Origin: Deltaproteobacteria bacterium
Lineage (GTDB): Bacteria; Desulfobacterota; Desulfobacteria; Desulfobacterales; B30-G6
Assembly: GCA_003647375.1 (NCBI GenBank)
Contig: QMMS01000027.1
Location: forward strand, 1-25,569
Reading direction: 5' to 3'
DNA length: 25,569 nucleotides
Translations under genes and position numbers: made by a program
In this document: piece by piece, positions 1 to 6,796 of the stretch
Layout of the letters: each line of letters starts with the position of its first letter
How positions within the stretch are numbered: the stretch's first letter is position 1
Notes under the pieces: generated by a model
Told to the model about the DNA's origin: nothing
Seen by the model: the letters and a program-made list of their open reading frames with translations, nothing else
The model's database searches: none

Positions 1-330
1 CCAGGCACGTCGATGACGCCCCCGGATCGTCTGGTGTCTGGTTCCTTTGCCTGGAAGGGGATGGATTGCAGTCAGTTTGAAGAAATGATGACCTTGATTC
101 CCGATGGCATGGTAAGGGCCAAAGGTATTTTCAAAACCAGCACAGGGACCTACCTGTTCAACTGGGTAATGGGGCATGGCAAATTTGAGAAAATCATGCA
201 GAAGAAAACCATGGCAGCTCTCATGAACCGGATCGTTTTTATTGGAGTGCCGGAAGCCATGGAAGAGATGGGAAGGATTGATTTCAAAGGGATGATGCAA
301 CGTGATCTGAATCTTTTCCACCTAAGTTGA
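1..330 (+). CDS. CobW-family GTP-binding protein, C-terminal part (5' end outside window)
   Basis: The frame is open from the first base and ends at TGA 328-330, so only about the last 109 residues are present. The fragment resembles the CobW C-terminal domain: an S-F-x-W start, a Leu/Ile-Pro-x-G-x-V-R-A-K-G core (IPDGMVRAKG), then a beta segment and a closing N-R-I-V-F-I-G strand. The family consists of P-loop GTPases acting as metal or cofactor chaperones; their N-terminal G domain would lie upstream of the window. Genes of this type often sit beside corrinoid-dependent methyltransferases, and an MttB-family gene follows at 607, so a role in corrinoid or metal handling for that enzyme is a reasonable inference. 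A 276-base gap filled with inverted repeats separates the two genes, so co-transcription is uncertain. A short related domain in a different protein cannot be excluded. Confidence 0.7.
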   Translation, partial: PGTSMTPPDRLVSGSFAWKGMDCSQFEEMMTLIPDGMVRAKGIFKTSTGTYLFNWVMGHGKFEKIMQKKTMAALMNRIVFIGVPEAMEEMGRIDFKGMMQRDLNLFHLS

Positions 331-420
331 GGTTTTAACTTTTTGGAATGTTCAATTCACTATAACTTATAGGAATGCTGTCGATTTAGAATTCCAGAAG
401 TTAAAACGCTCAACTAAGGT
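320..420. repeat. Imperfect inverted repeat with 30-base arms
   Basis: Bases 320-349 and the reverse complement of 391-420 match over about 30 bases with a few mismatches and one single-base gap. The left arm contains GTTTTAACTT and the right arm AAGTTAAAAC. The left arm overlaps the CobW-like stop codon, so it may act as that gene's terminator. The right arm shares its last five bases with the next inverted repeat (416-560), so the two palindromes are fused end to end. Confidence 0.6.
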
Positions 421-560
421 TGATGAACTCGTAAAAACTCTTAATTCGCCCTTTAGCGTCATTCCCGCGAAGGCGGGAATCCAGTATTTTCAATTACTTC
501 TGGATGCCTGCCTTCGCAGGCATGACGGAGTTTCGGACTTTTTACGAATTCATCAAGGTT
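416..560. repeat. MITE-like nested inverted-repeat element
   Basis: The outer arms are 416-440 and 536-560, inverted with about four mismatches (core TGATGAACTCGTAAAAA against its complement). Inside is a second palindrome, 457-484 against 500-527, beginning CGTCAT and ending ATGACG. It carries GGCGGGAATCCAG on the left and CTGGATGCCTGCC on the right. Palindromes starting CGTCATTCCCGCGAAGG are a known type of dispersed intergenic repeat in many bacteria. No coding frame is present. Only one copy lies in this window, so mobility is inferred from structure. Confidence 0.6.
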
Positions 561-606
561 CCAGCATAAATAAAACTTTGCATGCTTTTATTATAAGGAG
601 AAACAC

Positions 607-2082
607 ATGGTAATGAACACAGGCTTTAAATCTCAATGTTTGCCGGCCTATCGTGTGCTCACCCGGGACCAGATCAAACATATTCATTGCGCCACTCTGG
701 AACTTCTGGAAACGATCGGAGTCAAGGTGATGCATCCAGAGGCTCTGGACATGATGGCTGATGCCGGATGTCGGATAAAGTCCGACAATGTCGTCCAGAT
801 TCCCAACTGGCTGGTTGAGGACTGCATCCGCAGTGCACCCTCACGGATCACCATCTATAACCGGTTGGGTCAGGAAGCCATGCTATTGGAAGGCAATAAG
901 ACCTATTTCGGGATGGGGACGGATTTGATCAAGACCTATGACCTGGCGTCCGGAAAGCTGAGAGAATCAAGACTGTCGGATGTTGCAAACGCCGCCAGAG
1001 TGGCTGATTTCCTTGAAGAGATTGATTTTCTGGGCTCTTATGCTCTGCCATATGACTCCCCCACCAACCTGATGTACATCGATTCCTTCAAGACCCAGTT
1101 GGAAAATTCGATAAAGCCTATTTTTTATACGGCTGCAGGGACAAAGGATATCGCCATCATCAATGAGATGGCGGCGGCTGTCGTTGGTGGGAAAGAGGCC
1201 TTGAGGGAGAAGCCGATTCATATCCATTATGCTGAGCCACTGACACCGTTGCTCCACTCTTCGGGCGCCATCAAGAAACTCTTTTTCTGTGCCGACAACG
1301 CAGTTCCAGTGAACTATACGCCCGGGATGATGTCCGGAGCCAGTGCACCGGTGACGCTGGCCGGTGCGATTACCGTCGGAAATGCCGAAGCCTTGAGCGG
1401 CATCGTTCTTCATCAGTTAAGGAGCAAGGGTGCGCCCATCATTTCCGGGTTCGGCATGTCGACTCTGGATATGAAGACCTCTGCATGCGTATATGGATGC
1501 CCGGAATACAGACTGGCCTTGTCGGCCTGTGCAGATCTTTATCATTATTACGGCATCCCCATGTGGGGAACAGCAGGGGTCAGCGACTCACACGCACCTG
1601 ATGAGCAGGCCGGCATGGAATGGTCTATGTCTTTACTCATGGCCGGGCTGGACGGTGCCAATCTGATTCATGATATTGGTTACATGGGGCAGGGTCTGGT
1701 GGGTTCCCCGGCCGCACTCGTGATGAACGCAGAGATAATCAGTTACGTGCGGCGTGTCGTTCGCGGTTTTGACATCGATGCGGAACATATCGGCATGGAT
1801 GTGATTCGCCAGGTCGGTCCTCAGGGCGCATTTATTTCAACCGATCAGACCATGAAATATTTTAAGCAGGAACACTGGCAGCCCCAGCTCTGCAACCGTG
1901 AAACCCTTGAACCCTGGATGGCCCAGGGACAAAAAACCTGGGGACAAAAAGCGGTCGGAAAGGCCATTGATATTATTGAAAACCACAAGCCGCAGGAAAT
2001 GCCTGCCGATGTACAGCAATCCCTGGATCAGATACGAGAAACGGCGTTGGAGACGCTGAAGAATGAGTACATAGAGGCTTGA
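607..2082 (+). CDS. MttB-family corrinoid methyltransferase (trimethylamine methyltransferase-like, non-pyrrolysine)
   Basis: The 491-residue product matches the MttB superfamily (COG5598) in length and character. It starts with a helical segment rich in conserved Glu/Leu (HIHCATLELLETIGVKV), has a P-x-W-L-V/I segment near residue 60, and continues with Gly-rich barrel strands (GMGTDLIKTYDL; GMMSGASAPVTLAGAI). These enzymes move a methyl group from a methylated amine to the Co(I) of a partner corrinoid protein. Archaeal MttB needs an in-frame UAG (pyrrolysine); none interrupts this frame, so it belongs with the non-pyrrolysine members such as glycine betaine methyltransferase MtgB. The substrate cannot be read from the sequence. 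AAGGAG at 595-600 supports ATG 607 over ATG 613. No corrinoid protein gene is adjacent; a CobW-type GTPase lies just upstream. Confidence 0.88.
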   Translation: MVMNTGFKSQCLPAYRVLTRDQIKHIHCATLELLETIGVKVMHPEALDMMADAGCRIKSDNVVQIPNWLVEDCIRSAPSRITIYNRLGQEAMLLEGNKTYFGMGTDLIKTYDLASGKLRESRLSDVANAARVADFLEEIDFLGSYALPYDSPTNLMYIDSFKTQLENSIKPIFYTAAGTKDIAIINEMAAAVVGGKEALREKPIHIHYAEPLTPLLHSSGAIKKLFFCADNAVPVNYTPGMMSGASAPVTLAGAITVGNAEALSGIVLHQLRSKGAPIISGFGMSTLDMKTSACVYGCPEYRLALSACADLYHYYGIPMWGTAGVSDSHAPDEQAGMEWSMSLLMAGLDGANLIHDIGYMGQGLVGSPAALVMNAEIISYVRRVVRGFDIDAEHIGMDVIRQVGPQGAFISTDQTMKYFKQEHWQPQLCNRETLEPWMAQGQKTWGQKAVGKAIDIIENHKPQEMPADVQQSLDQIRETALETLKNEYIEA

Positions 2083-2149
2083 TATTGTGGTTATCTTGAA
2101 AACAAAACTGTTCCGGATCTCTACACATAGCAAGTTTTTTAGTTTTGGG

Positions 2150-2177
2150 TTGACAATTAATGATAAAATGGTAAATT
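2150..2177 (+). promoter_or_regulatory. Sigma70-like promoter for the NYN gene
   Basis: TTGACA at 2150-2155 is followed after 16 bases by TAAATT at 2172-2177. The -35 is a perfect consensus and the -10 matches four of six. Transcription would start near 2184, giving a leader of about 85 bases that holds two hairpins. The 3' end of the MttB gene is about 70 bases upstream, so the NYN gene appears to be its own transcription unit. Confidence 0.5.
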
Positions 2178-2201
2178 TACAATTATTCAAAGACTAACTA
2201 C

Positions 2202-2246
2202 CCCAATGGTTTCGACCTTGGGCGCGGGGCCACCTTAGGGTGGTCC
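2202..2246 (+). promoter_or_regulatory. Two-hairpin structured leader upstream of the NYN gene
   Basis: Hairpin 1 pairs CCCAA (2202-2206) and GG (2208-2209) with CCTTGGG (2216-2222), with T2207 bulged and a six-base loop. Hairpin 2 pairs GGGCCACC (2227-2234... first pair G2227) with GGTGGTCC (2239-2246) around the loop TTAG, eight pairs including one G-U. Only about 22 bases separate hairpin 2 from ATG 2269, and there is no convincing Shine-Dalgarno sequence. The structure may regulate translation or transcript ends, but its function is unknown. Confidence 0.45.
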
Positions 2247-2268
2247 TTGCTATTTGAAACAAATAAAA

Positions 2269-2916
2269 ATGCGAACTTATATTTATATTGATGGTTTTAA
2301 TTTCTATTATGGCGTTGTAAAAAACACCCCTTATAAATGGGTCGATTTCATGTCGTTGTTTAAAAAGGTGCTTAATCCTAAACATGATATTCTTGCCATT
2401 AAATATTTTACTGCTCGTGTTACCGGCAAGTTTGATCCAAAACAACCACTCCGTCAAAAAACATTTTTACGGGCAATAAAAAAATACATTCCAGAACTTT
2501 CAGTTCACTTCGGGCAGTTTAATAGCCATACAATCAACGCGCCATTAGCATACCCAATTGGTGCTGAAACCTTTGGCAAGAAAATCAAATTTGCCAATAT
2601 CGTAAAAACTGAGGAGAAGGGATCAGACGTCAACCTGGCTATCCATGCTTTAAATGATGCATGGTTAGATCATTATGATTGTGCGGTGATTGTTTCAAAC
2701 GATAGTGACTTAGCAGAGTCTCTCCGGCTGATTAAAGAGCAGAATAAAAAAATGGTTGGTTTGATTTTCCCATCGACGAATAGAAAGCGTCATCCTTCAA
2801 AAGCACTTATAAAGCATGCTGATTTTACTAAAAGCATATTAATAAGCACTTTAAAAACCTGTCAACTCCCTGATCCAATTCCGGGTACTAATATCTCAAA
2901 ACCTATCGATTGGTAG
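2269..2916 (+). CDS. NYN-domain (PIN-like, LabA/DUF88-type) putative ribonuclease
   Basis: The 215-residue product opens with MRTYIYIDGFNFYYG, the characteristic first strand of NYN domains, with a metal-binding Asp at position 8. Further acidic sites expected for the fold follow: EEKGSDVNLAIHALNDA in the middle, then VIVSNDSDLAESLRLI. NYN proteins are PIN-like nucleases that usually cut RNA with divalent metal. A TTG codon at 2254 would extend the frame by five residues, but ATG 2269 starts exactly at the domain. The gene is noticeably AT-rich (many AAA, TTT and ATT codons) compared with its neighbours and has its own promoter and a structured leader, which suggests horizontal acquisition. 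The C-terminal 40 residues have no recognised domain. Whether it acts in RNA turnover or in defence cannot be decided from the sequence. Confidence 0.85.
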   Translation: MRTYIYIDGFNFYYGVVKNTPYKWVDFMSLFKKVLNPKHDILAIKYFTARVTGKFDPKQPLRQKTFLRAIKKYIPELSVHFGQFNSHTINAPLAYPIGAETFGKKIKFANIVKTEEKGSDVNLAIHALNDAWLDHYDCAVIVSNDSDLAESLRLIKEQNKKMVGLIFPSTNRKRHPSKALIKHADFTKSILISTLKTCQLPDPIPGTNISKPIDW

Positions 2917-2938
2917 CCAATTGAATTCCTCCTTGGCT
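2915..2938 (+). terminator. Possible terminator after the NYN gene
   Basis: AGCCAA (2915-2920) pairs with TTGGCT (2933-2938), followed by TTCTAT. A second weak stem, AGATGT (2960-2965) with ACATCT (2977-2982), lies in AT-rich sequence before the convergent radical SAM stop codon. The stems are short, so the call is tentative. Confidence 0.3.
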
Positions 2939-2993
2939 TTCTATACAAAATAAAGATCAAGATGTTTTTCTGAAACACATCTAAAAATAATTT

Positions 2994-4466
2994 TTAAGTA
3001 CGGACAGCTTCGAAAAATCCATTTTCCATCTCTATATCCAGACCCGGAGGATGTATCATCCATTTTTGCCTGCCTTTTCGCTGGAAAGTATAGAGTTTTC
3101 TTTCCCTTCGGATTCGTGTCAGCAGGTCGATCTCTTGTGGTTGATATTCTTTTTTTTGCGTGAAATTGACAAAACGGGCAATACGGAAGGCGGTAATCAT
3201 CTGGGCGGTGGTGAGGGACCCGGACCATGGAAAAGCAGCGCTTCCGGTGCAGAGATGGGAGTCGGATTCGAAAAAAGGTTGCGTTTCCTTGAATCCCGGC
3301 AGGCCCGGTACCGGATAAAACAGCGATATGCCGATAAGTGTCGTCTGCCTGGATAGAAAGCGTATGTTTTCAAGTACGGAATCGGTGGTGTCCTGTTTCA
3401 GGCCACAAATGAAATAGGTGATGGAGGGGATTTTTTTTCGGCTCAGATAACGGAGGATCTCCTGCAGGTGTTCTGAATCACCCTGGCGGTGAGAATCTTT
3501 CAGAATAGAAGGGGAAAGAGATGCCATGGAAAGATTGAACTGCCTGAAACCGAGAGTAATGAGTCTGTCTATAGTGTCCATGTCGAGCAATAGGTAGTCC
3601 ATTCCGTTTTCTGCGCTGAAATCCACCAGGGGGAACTGGTTTCGAACGGCTTCCAGTATGGCAAAGAAATATTCCTTGTCCAAGAGAAGATTGTCATCTT
3701 CGAAGTTGATATGGAGGGGGATATCCTTGGGGAAGGCCTGGATGGCCGATAAAAACGCGGCAATGGGTACGGTTCGAAAAGATCTGCCATGGGTAAGGTG
3801 ATTGGCGCAGAAACTGCACTTTCGGGGACATCCCCTGCTGAGAGTCGTTGTCAGCCATTGACCGTTTTTGGAAGACCCCGTCGTTGCAATGGAAAAGTCA
3901 ATGCTATCCGGGTGTTCAATGTGCGGGTCGGTACTGCGATCAGGACCCGTGTTGCTTCCAAGAAAAGCTGTCAGGGAACTTTCTGCTTCACCCGGAATAA
4001 CTGCATCGATACTTTCTTCCGCTTGAAAATAACCCGGGAACACGCTGACCCCGGCACCCCCGACATAAACAGGTACGGATGGGCTTTGCTGCTTGAGATG
4101 TCTGGCAAGGGACAGGGTATCGTCGGCATAGGCAAAGGCAAAACATGAAAGGAAAACAACATGGGGATTTTCGGATAGAATGGTGACTGCACTGTCTTTA
4201 GGAGAGGGGCCAAAGCGCTGATATCGAGAGAAGAATGCGGTGGGACCGAATTCGCCCGGAATTAGATAGTTTTTCAAATGGGATAGGGATGGTGGTAATG
4301 GCTGAGCTTGCTTCCCCATTCTGGGAAAATGCAGCAGCCGGGTGTTCCATCCCTGGTTTTGCAGAATTTTTTCAACGATTTTTTCCCCCAAAGCCGACAG
4401 GCGATGGGTGGTCGTGTAGAAGTCGGAAATGGACGGGATCGCTATGATTGTTTTTGTTTTTTTCAT
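2994..4466 (-). CDS. B12-binding-type radical SAM protein
   Basis: The 490-residue product has the two-part build of the BchE/B12-binding radical SAM class. Residues about 90-165 form a Rossmann-like segment (VVFLSCFAFAYADDTL; VPVYVGGAGVSVFPGYF; AVIPGEAE). The radical SAM core follows, with the cluster motif C213-x3-C217-x2-C220 in SRGCPRKCSFC. Later segments such as INFEDDNLLLDKEYF and a late GISLFYPVPGLPGF are typical of the barrel. No clear D-x-H-x-x-G cobalamin ligand motif is visible, so B12 may not be bound. The reaction and substrate are not recognisable. The start ATG lacks a strong ribosome binding site. The gene stands alone, convergent with the NYN gene and divergent from the gene-poor region beyond 4467. 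Confidence 0.8.
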   Translation of the reverse strand: MKKTKTIIAIPSISDFYTTTHRLSALGEKIVEKILQNQGWNTRLLHFPRMGKQAQPLPPSLSHLKNYLIPGEFGPTAFFSRYQRFGPSPKDSAVTILSENPHVVFLSCFAFAYADDTLSLARHLKQQSPSVPVYVGGAGVSVFPGYFQAEESIDAVIPGEAESSLTAFLGSNTGPDRSTDPHIEHPDSIDFSIATTGSSKNGQWLTTTLSRGCPRKCSFCANHLTHGRSFRTVPIAAFLSAIQAFPKDIPLHINFEDDNLLLDKEYFFAILEAVRNQFPLVDFSAENGMDYLLLDMDTIDRLITLGFRQFNLSMASLSPSILKDSHRQGDSEHLQEILRYLSRKKIPSITYFICGLKQDTTDSVLENIRFLSRQTTLIGISLFYPVPGLPGFKETQPFFESDSHLCTGSAAFPWSGSLTTAQMITAFRIARFVNFTQKKEYQPQEIDLLTRIRRERKLYTFQRKGRQKWMIHPPGLDIEMENGFFEAVRT

Positions 4467-4779
4467 TGAAATTTGAAACCCGTTGGGATTGCCGATCTTA
4501 CCGCATCTACGGCGTCAGATGCCATATCGCATAGTTCACTATTTGGTCTTTGCTCTTCGAGTTACGCCCCAACAAGAGCGGAACAGCGTCTTCTCCCGCG
4601 GGGCGGGATTTCGCTATGCTCAACTTGCTTAGCTACGGCAACCTCGACAATCGCTCAGCTTAGACCTTTGTAATATTATCACCGGTAAATAAAAAATTCA
4701 AACCTGATCATCGAGATTAAAAATATCAGAAAATGGTTTGAATTATTCAGACCCGGGTGTTTTCGAAGGTCAATAAAAC
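4467..4779. other. Non-coding stretch with a degenerate CG-rich island
   Basis: No credible gene was found. A perfect six-base-stem hairpin, TCCCGC (4594-4599) with GCGGGA (4603-4608), lies inside a low-complexity region containing CTCTTCGAG, CGCTATGCTC and AGCTACGG. Similar words recur at 15246-15266 (inverted orientation) and near 21183-21215, which suggests decayed copies of a dispersed repeat. The rest, up to the promoter at 4780, is AT-rich and featureless. Confidence 0.5.
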
Positions 4780-4807
4780 TTGACAAAACAATACCACGAT
4801 GTAGTAT
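4780..4807 (+). promoter_or_regulatory. Candidate promoter for the PilZ gene
   Basis: TTGACA (4780-4785) is followed after 16 bases by TAGTAT (4802-4807), with overlapping TATATA at 4805-4810. The predicted transcript would have a long leader of about 225 bases before the PilZ start. Within it, 4881-4894 (AGGGTTCGAAAAAA) is inverted at 4925-4938 with about one mismatch, enclosing a loop of about 30 bases. Confidence 0.4.
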
Positions 4808-5041
4808 ATAAAAGACAAGGTAACTTTTATCTGAACTGAGCAATTTTTCCCGAAGAGATGTGCCGAGATCTTGATGGAGGAGGGTTCGAAAAAAACGTAG
4901 GCATACCAGTGGATCTGTCGAGGCTTTTTGCGAACCCTTTATCCACAAGAGATTGGTGCAGATCGAGATAAAAATCGCTCAGTTCAGGTTTTATATTTGG
5001 GCGTAATGGCATAGCAGTGAAAAACAATGAGGGATGGCAAT

Positions 5042-5293
5042 ATGAACGATAAAAGATTTGTTGGTAGAACCATCTGTAAAAGGGACGTGACATTTCTTGT
5101 AGGAGAGAGAACCTACAATGGTGCCATTGAAAATATGAGCAACTATGGTGCCAGCATTCTTGCGAAGACGCCTGGTTGCATGCAGAAGGGGATGAAAATC
5201 CGTTTAGCCATATCGTGTGACAATCAAGAAGATAACCGGGATGCCAGTGTTGTGTGGTCTGAAGAAGGCGCTTTTGGAGCGAAATTTATTTGA
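5042..5293 (+). CDS. PilZ-domain protein (possible c-di-GMP effector)
   Basis: The 83-residue product is a single small PilZ-like domain: an N-terminal basic segment (FVGRTICKRDVTF), the second-motif segment N-M-S-N-Y-G-A-S-I (close to D/N-x-S-x-x-G), and an ending in a WSEEGAFGAKF strand typical of PilZ barrels. PilZ domains bind cyclic di-GMP through R-x3-R and D/N-x-S-x-x-G. Here the Arg motif is imperfect (K-R near residues 13-14), so binding is likely but not certain. ATG 5042 is preferred over ATG 5027 because GAGGG lies at the right distance upstream. The long leader and absence of neighbours suggest a monocistronic, regulated gene. Copy 1 of the structured repeat begins only seven bases after the stop codon. 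Confidence 0.72.
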   Translation: MNDKRFVGRTICKRDVTFLVGERTYNGAIENMSNYGASILAKTPGCMQKGMKIRLAISCDNQEDNRDASVVWSEEGAFGAKFI

Positions 5294-5299
5294 GAAGAC

Positions 5300-5555
5300 C
5301 CCAACGTTGCAAAAACCGGAGGGCTTCAGAGTCAAGGCGTCTAAGGGTGAAGTCGTAGTGTTTTACTTCGAACCCTTAGCAACGCAGGATCTGAAGTTCT
5401 CCGGTTTTCCCGAAGGGTAAACAACATGGCAAAAAAGATGCCATCCTTTGAATACACCAGTAGAGAAATCCAGGGGTTGGTACTATTGCGACGATATTGG
5501 TTAAATTAACAGGTCATTATCTATTATTTGCCATGTTGTTTATGCAACTATGGGG
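5300..5555. repeat. Structured dispersed repeat, copy 1 (three-way-junction fold)
   Basis: This copy shares most of its sequence with 15097-15373. The outer stem is GTTGCA (5306-5311) with TGCAAC (5543-5548), extended here by CCCCA (5300-5304) with TGGGG (5551-5555). Arm A pairs 5312-5329 with 5391-5408, including two G-U pairs. Nested in it, arm B pairs GCGT-CTAAGGGT (5337-5348) with ACCCTTAG-CA-ACGC (5372-5385). Arm C is a perfect 15-base inverted repeat, 5419-5433 with 5527-5541 (AAACAACATGGCAAA and complement), around a variable loop. No protein is encoded. Confidence 0.85.
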
Positions 5556-5586
5556 AAGACTTAACAGGACGAGGGGAGGTGAGATC

Positions 5587-5655
5587 ATGCTTAGCAAACG
5601 ATTTATGCTCAGAAGGGTAGCCCACTGTAGCAATGGTTGCATATCCTGGCCCTGA
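5587..5655 (+). CDS. Possible 22-residue micropeptide with strong Shine-Dalgarno
   Basis: GGAGGTGA at 5576-5583, close to the ideal anti-16S complement, lies just before ATG 5587. The frame encodes 22 residues (MLSKRFMLRRVAHC, then SNGCISWP) and stops at TGA 5653-5655. The peptide is basic at the N-terminus with two cysteines five residues apart. It begins about 30 bases after the structured repeat and ends 43 bases before the convergent khpA stop. I recognise no family. The ribosome binding site is the only real support, so it could be chance. Confidence 0.3.
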   Translation: MLSKRFMLRRVAHCSNGCISWP

Positions 5656-5677
5656 GCAAGGCGTTAAAAGGCTCAAT

Positions 5678-5693
5678 AAAATCGTATAACGAT
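5678..5693 (-). terminator. Possible terminator downstream of khpA
   Basis: ATCGT (5681-5685) pairs with ACGAT (5689-5693) around a three-base loop. On the minus strand it is followed by TTT and an AT-rich run, six bases beyond the khpA stop codon. The stem is only five pairs. Confidence 0.35.
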
Positions 5694-5698
5694 ATTAT

Positions 5699-5929
5699 TT
5701 ATTCAACAATTTCAAGGAAATGACGCCTTTGAGCTTTTCCGGAAGCTGCACTCAAAAGTGTCCGGATGGCCCGGGCGGTGTTTCCCTTTTTACCGATGAT
5801 TTTTCCCAGGTCTGATTTGTCCACATTCAGTTTCAGCACCGTAGTATGCTCGCCATGTACTTCATCAACCGACACAACCTCGGGTTTGTCGACCAGCGCC
5901 TGCGCAATTTTACTGATGAGTTCTTTCAT
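5699..5929 (-). CDS. khpA: KhpA-type KH-domain RNA-binding protein
   Basis: The 76-residue product is a stand-alone KH domain. The hallmark loop GKKG is at residues 46-49 within GKIIGKKGNTARAIRTLL, and the length equals the usual KhpA (YlqC) of 75-80 residues. KhpA is a cytoplasmic RNA-binding protein, typically pairing with KhpB/EloR and affecting sRNA/mRNA biology and cell elongation in Gram-positive bacteria; its role in this phylum is less known. AAGGGAG eight bases upstream on the minus strand fixes the ATG. The gene is usually in the rpsP-khpA-rimM-trmD operon; here none of those genes is adjacent, so this is a detached copy or a paralogue. Confidence 0.9.
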   Translation of the reverse strand: MKELISKIAQALVDKPEVVSVDEVHGEHTTVLKLNVDKSDLGKIIGKKGNTARAIRTLLSAASGKAQRRHFLEIVE

Positions 5930-6161
5930 GACATAATCTCCCTTGCCAATTCACCTGTTTCCACCGGACCCGTATGTAACAAGTCCGAATTTATATGATC
6001 GAACCATAACATATGATAACCAGAAACAGGAAACATGCAATAAAAAAATGAAATGGGCTCAAACAGTTGCCCGACTTTAAAACGAATCCCCGAAGACCTC
6101 TGTTCGTTATGTAACTTGGGCTTTATAGATAACTGCATTACACAATAAGGAGGACAACGAT

Positions 6162-6773
6162 ATGAAAGTACTCGTACTATATTATTCGACATATGGGCAT
6201 ATCCGCCGGATGGCAGAGGCAGTCGCAGAAGGTGTCAATTCGGTAGAGCATGCGGAGGCGGTTCTGAGGCGCGTACCGGAAACATTACCGGAAACGGTTC
6301 TTGAAAAAATGGGTGCGTTGGATGCCCAAAAGTCACAGGCCGAGGTAGCGGTCGCCACAGTGGAAGACCTGGCATCGGCGGATGCAATAATTTTTGGCAC
6401 ACCGACCCGTTTTGGCAATATGTGTGGCCAGATGCGTCAGTTCCTGGATGCCACCGGGCAGTTGTGGGCTGAAGGAACTCTGGTCGGCAAGGCCGGTAGT
6501 GTTTTTACAAGTACCGCGACCCAGCATGGTGGTCAGGAATCGACCCTCCTGACCTTTCATGTAACCCTGCTGCACCATGGCATGGTGGTTGTAGGACTGC
6601 CATACGCTTTTCAGGGTCAGATGAGAATCGACGAGGTAACCGGTGGCTCTCCCTATGGTGCTTCGACAATTGCCGGTGGGTCTGGTGAAAGAATGCCGAG
6701 TGATAACGAACTGGAAGCTGCTCGATTTCAGGGCCGGCATGTGGCAAACATTTCATCGAAGCTGACATCGTAA
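6162..6773 (+). CDS. wrbA: NAD(P)H:quinone oxidoreductase WrbA (type IV)
   Basis: The 203-residue protein matches WrbA in length and motifs. The flavodoxin-like FMN phosphate loop is [18 protein letters not shown] (residues 7-24); the WrbA-specific segments are [19 protein letters not shown] (about 78-96), then [16 protein letters not shown], and [13 protein letters not shown] near residue 165. WrbA binds FMN, forms tetramers and reduces quinones by two electrons from NAD(P)H, limiting semiquinone and oxidative stress in the cytosol. AAGGAGG at 6149-6155 supports the start. It is a single gene, divergent from khpA and convergent with the Nudix gene 23 bases away. Function is confident at family level. 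Confidence 0.95.
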   Translation: MKVLVLYYSTYGHIRRMAEAVAEGVNSVEHAEAVLRRVPETLPETVLEKMGALDAQKSQAEVAVATVEDLASADAIIFGTPTRFGNMCGQMRQFLDATGQLWAEGTLVGKAGSVFTSTATQHGGQESTLLTFHVTLLHHGMVVVGLPYAFQGQMRIDEVTGGSPYGASTIAGGSGERMPSDNELEAARFQGRHVANISSKLTS

Positions 6774-6796
6774 ATAAATCCGTAAAACAAATTTGT

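Noticed and set aside
967..1413. 148-residue open frame on the minus strand within the MttB-like gene
   Set aside because: Shadow of a conserved coding region; composition is unlike real proteins.
607..2082. Pyrrolysine-containing MttB
   Set aside because: No in-frame TAG interrupts the 491-residue frame; it is a non-pyrrolysine family member.
4473..4673. 66-residue plus-strand frame in the CG-rich island
   Set aside because: Ser/Thr/Ala low-complexity translation of repeat DNA; the hairpin and repeat words explain the open frame better.
5306..5548. Structured repeat as a tRNA or group II intron
   Set aside because: It contains TTCGAACCC-like words, but no acceptor/anticodon layout, and no intron domain V or reverse transcriptase.
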